A stretch of DNA of 64,000 nt from Planctomycetota bacterium (GTDB taxonomy: Bacteria > Planctomycetota > UBA1135 > JADKAF01): the NCBI GenBank assembly GCA_016793245.1, contig JAEUHW010000194.1, positions 1 to 64,000 on the forward strand. The letters run 5' to 3'. The translations under genes and the position numbers were made by a program. A model generated the notes under the pieces. It saw only the letters and a program-made list of their open reading frames with translations. It had not been told where the DNA came from and ran no database searches. Below, one piece after another: positions 53,901-61,819 of this stretch. Every line of letters starts with the position of its first letter. The stretch's first letter is position 1.

Positions 53901-54323
53901 CACATGACCGAGTCGATCCTCTCGCACGTCTACGAGCCGCAGGTCGGCAAGTGGCGCGCGGAGGAACGTCGCTCGGCGTGGGAGCGGTTCTCCGCGTACG
54001 ACGCGAAGCACCCCGGTCTCGGCGGTGTCGGCAACTGCCACTTCCCGGTGAACGGCGAGAAGGACTACGACTATGCGAATCCCCGCGCGGTCCCCTCGAA
54101 CGCCGCCGACTGGAAGCTCTGGCCGCTGCCGCTCGAGGAGCCGCGCTTGACGCCTCTCGTCTCCTGCGAGACCTGGGGCGGCCCCGACCACCACCGGAGC
54201 TATCAGCGCTGGTTCTTCGCGCACCTTCCGCGACGAGCGGGGCGCGCGTCCGATGGGCGGCTCGCGAACTGGTGGGAGTACCTCTTCCACCTGAATGCGT
54301 ACGAGGAGTCGCGCGGGCGCTGA
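50994..54323 (+). CDS. Large secreted conserved protein of unknown function
   Basis: A 1109-residue exported protein (signal peptide ending AAVRAD, about 24; GAGGAAG upstream of the ATG). The middle contains an Ig-like section and a carboxypeptidase-regulatory-like segment (CLDVNRQPLAGAEIGLY). The C-terminal about 300 residues form the most conserved-looking part: VLVLNFDPLVADGGGG, GGYVKHRIVEWRDLD, EVWMFGGPAFGFYET, WCNSP, FNYERGVAEMIHDLGHMTESIL and GVGNCHFPVN. I recall this block from other planctomycete secreted proteins, but no function is known. Its His/Asp/Glu-rich motifs (MIHDLGHMTE) could bind a metal. Confidence 0.72.
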   Translation: MTSHVRKTLVFLAWLVSFGAAVRADEIVLEGGRRDTSCIVRDEGAWVRVWWEPHEFPHGGERFPRERVHSFSYASEPSFDEDLPLPDLCVTHVEILPRKTSYQGLDPAALAELSARAKLRWEPGEELRFVAHVVNTGRSPASEFTWVCSVDGVELDRGRLSAGLEVRGERTIEVRWPYVAEARELHFRIEPRGEELSRANDARREELEAWAITCVVHPRWVERFHEKRNVCGTFSIEHHVQWHLDLLNELLAAAPGVEGESSCRARVRLDRIVYARANKDCVPPLDGPESRRGDQGCIALGTSFAWGTSWGTSVMRVTSWGLLHALVRELGVPPPIAADGPLVERSSSGSGSAVLQLSDRVIARSSQGELSYEQLFTPSDALYLDRSRALPRGVAGERFLATPEETWLRCLDVNRQPLAGAEIGLYRRGEDLEWSETPEIVGTTDAAGLLRLPPRAVVERGTPNGFRAQPNPFGELDRRGVRGSLLAQVRLEDRATAFWISIDELNEHALRGGGPRCEIALATDFGSADGPAPPRELRFTPQPRRNPWERNLVWQPAREIDAEHAARSYRVLRRERYRDLREAPWQHLVELEACEPVELPSHLGDFVFGVAAVDESGRSSAVVELWVPWLHAADELRYEDATRSFVLHARPEDGWFSVLAPGRLRPWLGPHVERRSPAPSTLLRREQRVAHRKGNESLVTPRGDLLAVSLDEGGVTLHSANGELIRTWPASSGVAGRRLEEPRALCLLPWGEVAIFDAATCEIVCFDPYAPAASDDPLPLVTDGVFAHPVWYEEPVLQPKVLVLNFDPLVADGGGGEVRLSKHAGWNDPRTLAEEFRRDLYSASGGYVKHRIVEWRDLDVYPRKVDGFAYDDASYLAAKAAGKWHDPDRLDYAKLVEEHGLAALVANGTIDEVWMFGGPAFGFYETQMVGPKAYWCNSPGLDVEEAQRLFVIFGFNYERGVAEMIHDLGHMTESILSHVYEPQVGKWRAEERRSAWERFSAYDAKHPGLGGVGNCHFPVNGEKDYDYANPRAVPSNAADWKLWPLPLEEPRLTPLVSCETWGGPDHHRSYQRWFFAHLPRRAGRASDGRLANWWEYLFHLNAYEESRGR

Positions 54324-54533
54324 GGGAGCTCTCGGCTCGGCCTCCGCCGCGGAATGTCGACGGGCACGGCACCCTGGCGATGCGCTTTGCGTCTTTCTCG
54401 GTCACACCGCTCGTTCGTCTGCGGTACCACCGACGTCGACGATCTCCCCCCGGGATTTCCGGCGCCGCCCGTGCGCGCGCCGTTCGATCGCATTGATCCC
54501 GCGGTAAGAACCCGCCCTAGAGGAGAACCCGCC

Positions 54534-55715
54534 ATGCACCTCCGCACTGGCCTGCTCGCATTCGCGCTGTCGCTCGGCGCCCCCGCTCTCGCCTCGGCCC
54601 AGAGCCTGCTCGGCCTCGATACCGGCACCGGAGCGCTGCCCGTTCCGCGCATCCACGAGTTCCAGCGCGACTGCACGGCGCTCGCGATCTGCGATTCGGT
54701 GAGCCTGTCGAACCCGATCGCCGACCCCGCCGGCGGCATCGCCTACGGCACCTGCACCGGCAACGTGTACACGACCGACGGCTTCCTGCTCGTCGCCACC
54801 GACCTCAACTGCCGCGGCATCTGCCGCGTGGTGATCCCGCAGATCGCGACGAGCGGCTGGACGGGCATGGCGGTCGACGAAGACGCGGGCCGCATGTACT
54901 TCACCGATGCGGTGCACGTCGGCTACTACGACTTCCGCCCCTGCCAGTTCGGGAACCTGGGCGACTTCTGCCGCCTGCCCGCGGGCCTGAACTCCCCGCT
55001 CACCGGCGTCGAGATCGACCCCGCGAACGGCAGCCTCTGGGTCTGCGACGCCACGGGCCAGGTCGCGAACTTGGTGCTCGGCGGCGGCCAGTGCCGCGTG
55101 CGCCAGGTCTTCCGCGTGCTCTGCCCGAGCCAGACCGCGCCGCTCTCCCTGCGCGGCATCACCCTCGATCCCTGCGCTCGCGCGCTCTTCGTCACCGATG
55201 ACCAGGGCACCGTGGTCACCCTCGACACCGCGGGCAACGTGCAGAACTGCTGCCGCTACGCTCGTGTACAGCCGGCGCGCCACTTTGTCGGCCTCGCGCG
55301 TCGCCCCGCGCCCGCGCGCCTCTTCGGTCAGGGCTGCTCGGGTCCGGGCTGCGCTCCGTGCCAACCGCAGATCGGCGTCCAGGGCGAGCCGGTGATCCCG
55401 AGCCGGTGCTTCGGCATCACGCTGGATCAAGCGCCGCTCGGTGGAACCGCGGTCTTGATGCTCAACATCGGGGGCCCCTGCGTTCAGATCCCGATCGGCC
55501 TCTGCGGCCCGCTCGAGATCGGCATCCCGAACTTCTTCTCGCCCGGCGTCGCGATCGGCGGCGGTCCCGGCGCGTGCGGCGGTCAGGCATCGTTCCCCCT
55601 GCCGATTCCGAGCAACTCCCTGCTCTGCGGCCTGCAGGTCTGCGGGCAGTGGATCATGCTCTGCCCGGGTGGCGGGCTCGGCCTCAGCGACGCGACTTCG
55701 ATCGTGCTGAACTGA
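54534..55715 (+). CDS. Secreted Cys-rich propeller-like protein (paralog 2)
   Basis: A 393-residue exported protein (AGGAGAA before the ATG; signal peptide ending ASAQ, about 23). It parallels the protein at 44346-45566: GGIAYGTCTGNVYTTD, GMAVDEDAGRMYFTD, GVEIDPANGSLWVCD and GITLDPCARALFVTD repeats, NCC before the linker, GCSGPGCAPC, then the C-terminal domain (ITLDQAPLGGTAVLMLNIGG and on). The two diverge widely outside these blocks, so the duplication is old. Not in an operon with its neighbours; a hairpin follows its stop. Confidence 0.8.
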   Translation: MHLRTGLLAFALSLGAPALASAQSLLGLDTGTGALPVPRIHEFQRDCTALAICDSVSLSNPIADPAGGIAYGTCTGNVYTTDGFLLVATDLNCRGICRVVIPQIATSGWTGMAVDEDAGRMYFTDAVHVGYYDFRPCQFGNLGDFCRLPAGLNSPLTGVEIDPANGSLWVCDATGQVANLVLGGGQCRVRQVFRVLCPSQTAPLSLRGITLDPCARALFVTDDQGTVVTLDTAGNVQNCCRYARVQPARHFVGLARRPAPARLFGQGCSGPGCAPCQPQIGVQGEPVIPSRCFGITLDQAPLGGTAVLMLNIGGPCVQIPIGLCGPLEIGIPNFFSPGVAIGGGPGACGGQASFPLPIPSNSLLCGLQVCGQWIMLCPGGGLGLSDATSIVLN

Positions 55716-55730
55716 GCCGGAGAGAAAATC

Positions 55731-55760
55731 CGCTCCGCTCGTGCGACCTCGGGCGGAGCG
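55731..55760 (+). terminator. 8-bp hairpin after the Cys-rich gene
   Basis: CGCTCCGC, 14 nt, GCGGAGCG, then CATTGTT, 16 nt past the stop codon at 55713-55715. A probable but not strong terminator. Confidence 0.5.
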
Positions 55761-55787
55761 CATTGTTCCACGGGTAGGCTTGCCTCG

Positions 55788-55808
55788 GGGCCCCTCGGCG
55801 AGGGGCCC
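55788..55808 (+). promoter_or_regulatory. 9-bp hairpin just upstream of a sigma-factor start
   Basis: GGGCCCCTC, GGC, GAGGGGCCC. It ends 12 nt before the GTG at 55821 and takes the place where a ribosome binding site would lie. It could limit translation of the sigma factor, or be the last part of a terminator. Compare the hairpin at 1313-1339. Confidence 0.5.
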
Positions 55809-55820
55809 GCTCGCCATCTC

Positions 55821-56438
55821 GTGGACGCACACACCCGCACCCTCATCGAGCGCGCGCAAGCGCGCGATGCCGCGGCGGCCGAAGAGCTCTTCGGCCGCTA
55901 CCGCGAGCGTCTGCGCGCCGCGCTTAAGCGCCTCGTCCGCGGGCGCTACGCCGCGTTCGCCGACAGCGAGGACGCGGTGCAGGACGCCCTGATGAAGGCG
56001 TTCGCGAAGCTCGAGCACTTCGAGTACCGCGGCGAAGGCTCGTTCTTGGCCTGGCTCCTGCGCTGCGCCGAGAACGAGGTGCTGCAGCGCTTGCGCTCCC
56101 TCTCGGCGCAGAAGCGCGACGCCGAACGCGTGCGCTCGCTCGATGGAGGCCGCGCTCCCGAGCTGATCGCGTCCGGGCCTTCGCCCTCGCAGATCGCGGG
56201 GGGGAACGAGCTCGAGGAACGCGTGCGGCTCGGCCTCGAAGCGCTGCCCGAACGCGAGCGCGAGGTGATCTTCCTGCGCCGCTATCTCGCGCTGGAGAAC
56301 GAGGAGATCCGCGCCGAGCTCGGGCTGCCGACCGAAGGCGCGGTGCGCGCGCTGCTGTCGCGGGCACAAGCGCGCCTCGCGCGCTGGCTGGAGGAAGGCC
56401 CCGTGGACGCGGCTGCGCCGCGGAGCGACGCGCCGTGA
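55821..56438 (+). CDS. ECF-family RNA polymerase sigma factor
   Basis: A 205-residue protein starting with GTG. Region 2: AEELFGRYRERLRAALKR, then SEDAVQDALMKAFAKLEHFEY and GSFLAWLLRCAENEVLQRLR. Region 4: LEALPEREREVIFLRRYLALENEEIRAELGLPTEGAVRALLSRAQARL. It overlaps the following kinase gene by 4 bp (GTGA) and has no adjacent anti-sigma gene, so the kinase is the expected partner. Confidence 0.9.
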   Translation: MDAHTRTLIERAQARDAAAAEELFGRYRERLRAALKRLVRGRYAAFADSEDAVQDALMKAFAKLEHFEYRGEGSFLAWLLRCAENEVLQRLRSLSAQKRDAERVRSLDGGRAPELIASGPSPSQIAGGNELEERVRLGLEALPEREREVIFLRRYLALENEEIRAELGLPTEGAVRALLSRAQARLARWLEEGPVDAAAPRSDAP

Positions 56439-59413
56439 GCTCGAACCCCTCGCGCGCGACGACCGCCGCCGACCTCGCTTCGTGCGAGGACCTGCTCGCG
56501 CTCTACTTGGAGGAGCACCACGAAGGGCGCGGGGACTTCGAAGCGTTCTGCGCGCGCTTCCCCGAGCAGGCCGAAGGGCTGCGCGCGCTGCACGCGCGTC
56601 TGCTCGCGATCGGCGAGCTCGACCTCGCGCCGTCGGCCGCGCGCGCGGAGGCGAACGCGCCCTTGCAGCGCGTCGAGGAGTTCGAGCTGCTGCGCGAGCT
56701 CGGCCGCGGCGGGATGGGCATCGTCTACGAAGCGCGCGATCGCGTGCTCGCGCGCCGCGTCGCGGTGAAGCTCCTGCCCGCGCATCGCCTTGCCCTAGGC
56801 GACGCCCGTCAGCGCTTCGAGCGCGAGGTCGCGGCCCTCTCGCGCCTCGCGCATCCGCACTTGGTCGCGATCTATCGCTCGGGCCTCGCGCACGAGCCGC
56901 CGTTCCTCGCGATGGAGCTCGTGCGCGGCGGCGTCTCGCTCGAGCAGCGCCTGCGCGCGCTGCATCGCGTGCCCTTCGCGCAGCGCCGCGTCGAGCATCT
57001 GCTCGGCGAGGTGAGGGAACGCCGCTCGACCAGCGCGTTCGCCGAGGCGACGACCGACCTCGAGGCGCCGCGGTCCGGCTCCAGCGGAACGCAGGCGCGC
57101 GACGCGAGCTATGCGACCTGCATCGCGCGCTTGCTCGCCGAGACCGCGGAGGCGCTCGAGCACGCGCATCAGAACGGCGTGCTGCATCGCGACGTGAAGC
57201 CGGCGAACTTGCTGATCGACGAGCGCGGCGCCGCGCGCCTCGTCGACTTCGGCGTCGCGCGTCTCGCGGACGAAGCGGCGCTCACCGCGACGGGCGGGTT
57301 CGCGGGCACGCCGCTCTACGCGGCGCCCGAGCAGATCTCGCGCGAGCACGGCGCGCTCGATGGGCGCACCGATGTCTATGCGCTCGGGGTCGTGCTCTAC
57401 GAAGCGCTCGTCGGCGCGCCGCCGTACGAGCTGCGCGACGGCGCGGACTCGCGCGAGATCTTCGAGTGCGTGCTGCGCGAGGTGCCCGTCGAAGCGCATC
57501 GGCGCGCACCCCTCGTGCCGTGGGAGCTCTCGGTGATCGCGGCGAAGGCGCTCGAGAAGCGAGCGGAACATCGTTATCCCTCCGCTGCTGCGTTCGCGGC
57601 GGATCTGCGCGCCTTCCTCGCGCAACGCCCGATCGTCGCGCGCCCGCCGGGGCTCTGGCGTAGAAGCGTGCAGAGCGCGCGGCGCCATCCCTCGATCGCG
57701 ATCCCCGCCGCGACGGCGGCCGCTGCGCTCGTGCTCGCGACACTCTTCCTGCTCGGGCGTGACGTGTTGCGCTGGCGCGCGCTCGAGCGCGAGGCCCAGG
57801 CGTACCTCGCGGCGCTGCCTGCGCGCCAGGCGGAGCTGCGAGCGAGCTACGATCATCTCGCGGCCGCGCATCGTCGCTTGGATGCGCTCGACATCGCGAA
57901 GTACAAGCGCCCGCTCGACGAGAGCGAACGCGCGGAGCGCGCGCGCCTCGGCGCGAGCGGGGTGACCTTGCGCGATGCGGCGCAGGCGCTGCTGTGGCAA
58001 CGCCTCGAGGAGCTGCAGCGCTTCGCCGCGGTGCTCGACGAAGAGCAGCGGCAGCAGGCGCAGAGCGCCTTGCTCGAGCCGGGGCTCGAATTTGCGCGCG
58101 CCGCGGGGAGCGCCGAGCTGGAGCGCGATCTCCAGCGTCTCGCGGGCCTGGCGCCCGAGACTCTCGCAACGTCGTCCACGCTGCGACCGTTCACCCTCGC
58201 CGTAACACCGGCCGAGGCGAGCGTGCATCTCTTCCGCTACGTGGAGGAACGCGAGCTCGCGCGCGAGAGCTGGCTGAGCGAGCGCTTGCTGCCGGTGCCG
58301 TGCGATCGCACCGGGCGCGTGCTCGAGTTCCCCGCGGAGGCCGCGTGGACACCGGGCAAGAGCTACGCCGTCGATCCCGCGGATCCCGCAGGGCCTCGCA
58401 CGCTGTACCCGCTCTTCGCCGTCGCCGCGAACCGCTTCGCGCTCGTCGATCTCCCGCGCGCGCTTCCGGTGGGCTCGTACTTGCTCTGGATCCGCGCCGA
58501 GGGCTACATCGATGCGCGGCTCCCGCTCTACCTCGATGCGCGCATCGAGGAGCACGAGCCCGCGTTGCGCGCGCAGCTCGATCGCGTCGGAGACGTGCCC
58601 GCGGGTTTTGCGCGCATCGAGGGGGCCGCGTTCCTCTCCGGCGGCGATCGCGGGCGCTCGTTCCAAACGTCGCCGCTCGAGCTCCGCGAGATCCAGCCGT
58701 TCTATCTCGCGCGCGCGGAGCTCCGCTTCGACGAGTACTTGGAGGTCCTGCGCTGGAAACAAGAGCGCGGCGGCTCGGTCGCGAAGCACCTCCCGCGCGA
58801 TTGGCGGAACGAGAGCGAGCCCGCCCCCTGGAGCATCGACGCGCAGACGCTCGCGATCACGCCGCCAGAGCTCGGGGCTCTGCCGGTCTGCTCGATCCGC
58901 TACGAAGATGCGCTCGCGTGGTGCACCTACGCGACCGAGCGGGAAGCAGAACGCGGCTCCCCCTGGATCTACGAGCTGCCCTGGGCGGTCTCGTGGGAGC
59001 TCGCGGCACGCGGCGCCGACGGGCGCATCTTCGCGTGGGGGAGTGGCTTCGATTGGGCGAGCTGCTTTGGTCAGCACACGGACCCCGCCGCGCCGGCGCC
59101 GCTGCTTCCGCGTGCCAGCGGATGTTGCCTCGGGGATGAGAGCCCCTATGGGATTCTCGACCTCACGGGCAATCTGGAGGAGTTCGTCTACCGCGACGAT
59201 CGCCTGGATCCGCGTACCTCGCCCGGAGTGAAGGGCGGGGGCTTCCTGCGCTCCGATCCCCTGAGCTTCCGGTTGCCGCGCTTCGTCACCTACTTGCCCG
59301 AGCCCTCCCGCGGCACGGGTTTCCGTCCTGCTTTGCGTCGCCGCGACATGCCCGCCCAAGGGCGTCGCGGCGAAGCCCCTCGCTCCCTCGCTTTCGAGCC
59401 GCGCCATGATTGA
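56435..59413 (+). CDS. Ser/Thr kinase fused to a formylglycine-generating-enzyme-like domain
   Basis: A 992-residue protein starting with GTG. The kinase domain spans about 84-380: GRGGMGIVYE (90-99), Lys112 in VAVKLL, HRDVKPAN (251-258), DFGVAR (271-276) and GTPLYAAPEQ. An about 30-residue Ser/Thr/Glu-rich insertion (195-225) sits between the N-lobe and the catalytic loop. One TM helix (about 415-440) is followed by a coiled region. The C-terminal domain of about 250 residues is of the FGE-sulfatase type (WEVAARG-like LSWELAARGADGRIFAWGSG in spirit; GILDLTGNLEEFVYRDD; GVKGGGFLRSDP). This fusion is common in planctomycetes; the FGE-like part is usually a sensor or binding module. Its end overlaps the next gene by 8 bp. 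Confidence 0.9.
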   Translation: MSSNPSRATTAADLASCEDLLALYLEEHHEGRGDFEAFCARFPEQAEGLRALHARLLAIGELDLAPSAARAEANAPLQRVEEFELLRELGRGGMGIVYEARDRVLARRVAVKLLPAHRLALGDARQRFEREVAALSRLAHPHLVAIYRSGLAHEPPFLAMELVRGGVSLEQRLRALHRVPFAQRRVEHLLGEVRERRSTSAFAEATTDLEAPRSGSSGTQARDASYATCIARLLAETAEALEHAHQNGVLHRDVKPANLLIDERGAARLVDFGVARLADEAALTATGGFAGTPLYAAPEQISREHGALDGRTDVYALGVVLYEALVGAPPYELRDGADSREIFECVLREVPVEAHRRAPLVPWELSVIAAKALEKRAEHRYPSAAAFAADLRAFLAQRPIVARPPGLWRRSVQSARRHPSIAIPAATAAAALVLATLFLLGRDVLRWRALEREAQAYLAALPARQAELRASYDHLAAAHRRLDALDIAKYKRPLDESERAERARLGASGVTLRDAAQALLWQRLEELQRFAAVLDEEQRQQAQSALLEPGLEFARAAGSAELERDLQRLAGLAPETLATSSTLRPFTLAVTPAEASVHLFRYVEERELARESWLSERLLPVPCDRTGRVLEFPAEAAWTPGKSYAVDPADPAGPRTLYPLFAVAANRFALVDLPRALPVGSYLLWIRAEGYIDARLPLYLDARIEEHEPALRAQLDRVGDVPAGFARIEGAAFLSGGDRGRSFQTSPLELREIQPFYLARAELRFDEYLEVLRWKQERGGSVAKHLPRDWRNESEPAPWSIDAQTLAITPPELGALPVCSIRYEDALAWCTYATEREAERGSPWIYELPWAVSWELAARGADGRIFAWGSGFDWASCFGQHTDPAAPAPLLPRASGCCLGDESPYGILDLTGNLEEFVYRDDRLDPRTSPGVKGGGFLRSDPLSFRLPRFVTYLPEPSRGTGFRPALRRRDMPAQGRRGEAPRSLAFEPRHD

Positions 59414-61166
59414 GATCACCTCTCGCGTTGCGACTTCGTTCGCGCTGTTCTGCGCGCTCGCGCAAGCGCCGATCGCCGCTCAGGAGCTCTGGGCGCTCTG
59501 CGATGGACCGCCGCCGCTCGGCTGGGCGTGGTGCGCGTGCGAGCTCACGAGCGACGGGCGGAAGTGGGTGTGCTACGACGAGTGGGGCACGGGCATCCCC
59601 GGGCTCCCGCCCTCGACGCCGGAGGACAACGCGCGCTCGAAACCGTTCTTCCTCCCCGCGAACCTGCCGCAGCCCGGCCTGAACGTCATCACCACCGACA
59701 TGCGTGCCACGGTCGGCGGCGCGCGCCGCCTCCGCGTCTTCCGCGGCTGGGACGCGAACGGCAATCACATCGTCGAGACCAGCGAGCGCGTCGAGTTCTG
59801 CGACGCGAGCACGCTGCTCGGCGTCGGGCGCGTGCTCGAGGTCTCGATCGACGAGACGCGGCTCGGGCGCGTGCGCGTCTACTTCGCGGTGGAGGACGGC
59901 GGCCTCGTCGTGGCGGAGGACGTCGATGGCGACGGCGTAGCGCAGTCGCCGGGCGAGCTGCGCGTGGCGTTGGGCGCGACTTCGCTGCGCAGCGTCCCGG
60001 GCGCGAACGCCACCGTCACCATGGACTACCGCGCGTTCGAGCGCATCGCTTCCTCGCGCCGCGCGAGCGGCAACGCGCGCCTCCTCGGTTGGGAGGCGAA
60101 CGATCTCTGCGTCTACGAGCTCGAGGACCTGAACGGCGATGGCGACTACGCCGACCTGAGCGAGCGCCGGAACCTCTTCAACGCCGCCGCGGTGCTCCAG
60201 TCGGCGAACACCTATGCGCCCGTGCGCAGCGGCTGGGAGCTCAACGCCGACGTCGCGACGGGCGTGCTGCCGAGCGCCTTCGACACGCGGCGCCTCACGG
60301 CCTCGCTCGGCGCGATCGCGTTCACCACGCAGCCGATCGCGGTGAACCCCGCGGGCCACGCCTACTACTTCGCCTCGACGCTCACCGACGACCTCACCGG
60401 CACCACGCGCTCGGGTTTGATCTATCGCGGCATCGACAGCAACGCCGACGGCGACGTGAACGACGCCGGCGAGGTCTCGCTCTTCTACGACCCGCGCCGC
60501 GCGAGCTCGATCCGCTATCCGATCCGGCGCGTGCTCGACGTCGTCGCCGACGGCCTCGACTTCATCGTGCTGCAGGACAACGGGCCGCTCGCGGCGAACA
60601 ACCGCCCGCTGCCGACCTGCTGGAAGCTCCGCGATCTCAATCTCGACGGCGATGCGATGGACGCGGGCGAAGCGACGCTGCTCTTCACCGCCCGCAAGAA
60701 TGACCCGCTGCCGACCGAGCTCGAGCGCGTGCCGAGCGGGCTCACTCCGCGGCCCGCGGCCGTGCACTACGGTTGGGCGTGCGGCGGGAACGCTGGCCTA
60801 CCGCAGCAGCGCACCTCCGGCTTGCCGCAGATCTGCAGCCCGACGCCGATCCTCGCGGGGATCGCGAACGCGCCCGCGAACGCGCAGGCCGGTCTCTTGA
60901 TGGGCTATTCGCGCGAGCTGCTCGGCAGCGCGCGCCTCCTGCCGCTGCCCCTCGGCTTCAGCGGCTGCTGGCTGCTGCAGTCGGCGGAGATCGCACTGCC
61001 CGGCTTCACCAGCGCCACGGGGAACGCGCAGTGGAATCTCGGCACCGTCCCCTGCGACCCGCTGCTCGCCGGCGCGCAGCTCTACACGCAGGCCTTCGCG
61101 TTCGATCCGCAATCGAGTGCCCCGCTCGTCATGACGGACGGGGTGTGGTGGCACGTGGAGCTCTAG
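59406..61166 (+). CDS. Secreted protein with EF-hand/dockerin-like Ca loops and C-terminal domain
   Basis: A 586-residue exported protein (signal peptide ending PIAAQE, about 26) encoded from within the end of the kinase gene. Repeats of about 90-110 residues each contain a Ca-binding loop: DANGNHIVETSE, DVDGDGVAQSPGE, DLNGDGDYADLSE, DSNADGDVNDAGE and DLNLDGDAMDAGE. This D-x-D/N-x-D-G pattern resembles thrombospondin-type-3 or dockerin loops. A C-terminal domain of about 120 residues starts near CGGNAGLPQ. Cotranslation with the sigma-kinase pair suggests it is a target or sensor of that pathway (inference). Confidence 0.8.
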   Translation: MIEITSRVATSFALFCALAQAPIAAQELWALCDGPPPLGWAWCACELTSDGRKWVCYDEWGTGIPGLPPSTPEDNARSKPFFLPANLPQPGLNVITTDMRATVGGARRLRVFRGWDANGNHIVETSERVEFCDASTLLGVGRVLEVSIDETRLGRVRVYFAVEDGGLVVAEDVDGDGVAQSPGELRVALGATSLRSVPGANATVTMDYRAFERIASSRRASGNARLLGWEANDLCVYELEDLNGDGDYADLSERRNLFNAAAVLQSANTYAPVRSGWELNADVATGVLPSAFDTRRLTASLGAIAFTTQPIAVNPAGHAYYFASTLTDDLTGTTRSGLIYRGIDSNADGDVNDAGEVSLFYDPRRASSIRYPIRRVLDVVADGLDFIVLQDNGPLAANNRPLPTCWKLRDLNLDGDAMDAGEATLLFTARKNDPLPTELERVPSGLTPRPAAVHYGWACGGNAGLPQQRTSGLPQICSPTPILAGIANAPANAQAGLLMGYSRELLGSARLLPLPLGFSGCWLLQSAEIALPGFTSATGNAQWNLGTVPCDPLLAGAQLYTQAFAFDPQSSAPLVMTDGVWWHVEL

Positions 61167-61167
61167 A

Positions 61168-61186
61168 GGGGCTTCGCTTCGGCCCC
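61168..61186 (+). terminator. Short hairpin after the Ca-loop protein gene
   Basis: GGGGC, 9 nt, GCCCC, starting 1 nt past the stop. It is followed by GCTAG, the same run that follows the GGGGCGAAGCCCC hairpin at the left end of copy A (24815-24834). Confidence 0.4.
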
Positions 61187-61200
61187 GCTAGTGCGGGCGC

Positions 61201-61520
61201 GTGTACCGCGAGAACTGCTCCGCCAGCTCTCCGGCGAAGCAGCCGCCGCGCATGAGCGACGCCGAACGACATCGCGCGTCGATGCGCGTTCGATGTCGAA
61301 CGCGACGCGAGGGTGAGCGCGGCGGTCGCGTCGACGCGCGATCGGCACCAGAACCCACGACGAGCGCGAACATCTGAACGCGAGGTGCGCGACGACCGCT
61401 CCGCCAGCCCTCCGGCGAAGCAAGCGCCGCGCCCGCCGCGCGTGAACGACGTCGAATGACACCGCGCGTCGACGCGTGATCGATGTCGGAAGCGATTGGA
61501 GAGCGAACGCGGCGGTCACG
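61201..61520. repeat. Degenerate direct repeat left of RAYT copy B
   Basis: Two related blocks (61201-61330 and 61385-61520) share CTCCGCCAGC, TCCGGCGAAGCA and CGCGCGTCGA landmarks and a GCGGCGGTC end. The first block has no counterpart at copy A. Confidence 0.65.
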
Positions 61521-61574
61521 TCGCTTGCATCGCCTCCGGATGCGGCTCCGCTACATCGAGAGACATCGAACGCC

Positions 61575-61609
61575 GTTCCGGAGCCCGCTGGAGGCGGGGG
61601 CTCCGGAAC
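61575..61609. repeat. REP-like palindrome, left of RAYT copy B
   Basis: Identical to the 25159-25193 palindrome: 12-bp arms GTTCCGGAGCCC and GGGCTCCGGAAC. Confidence 0.85.
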
Positions 61610-61819
61610 TCATGTTGACGGGAGCGATCGGACGTCGACGCGTGAACGACGTCGAACGACATGGGTTCCCCGCCCGCGCGGCGGCTGCGACATCGCGCGG
61701 CGAACAACGTCGCGCAATCAAGAATCCGACTTTCTAGCAAACCAACGACGGCCCTTTTGCGTTCTACATGCTGGAACGAAGTCGGGGAAGGCGACGCGCA
61801 AGGAGGCAGAGGAAGCCAG

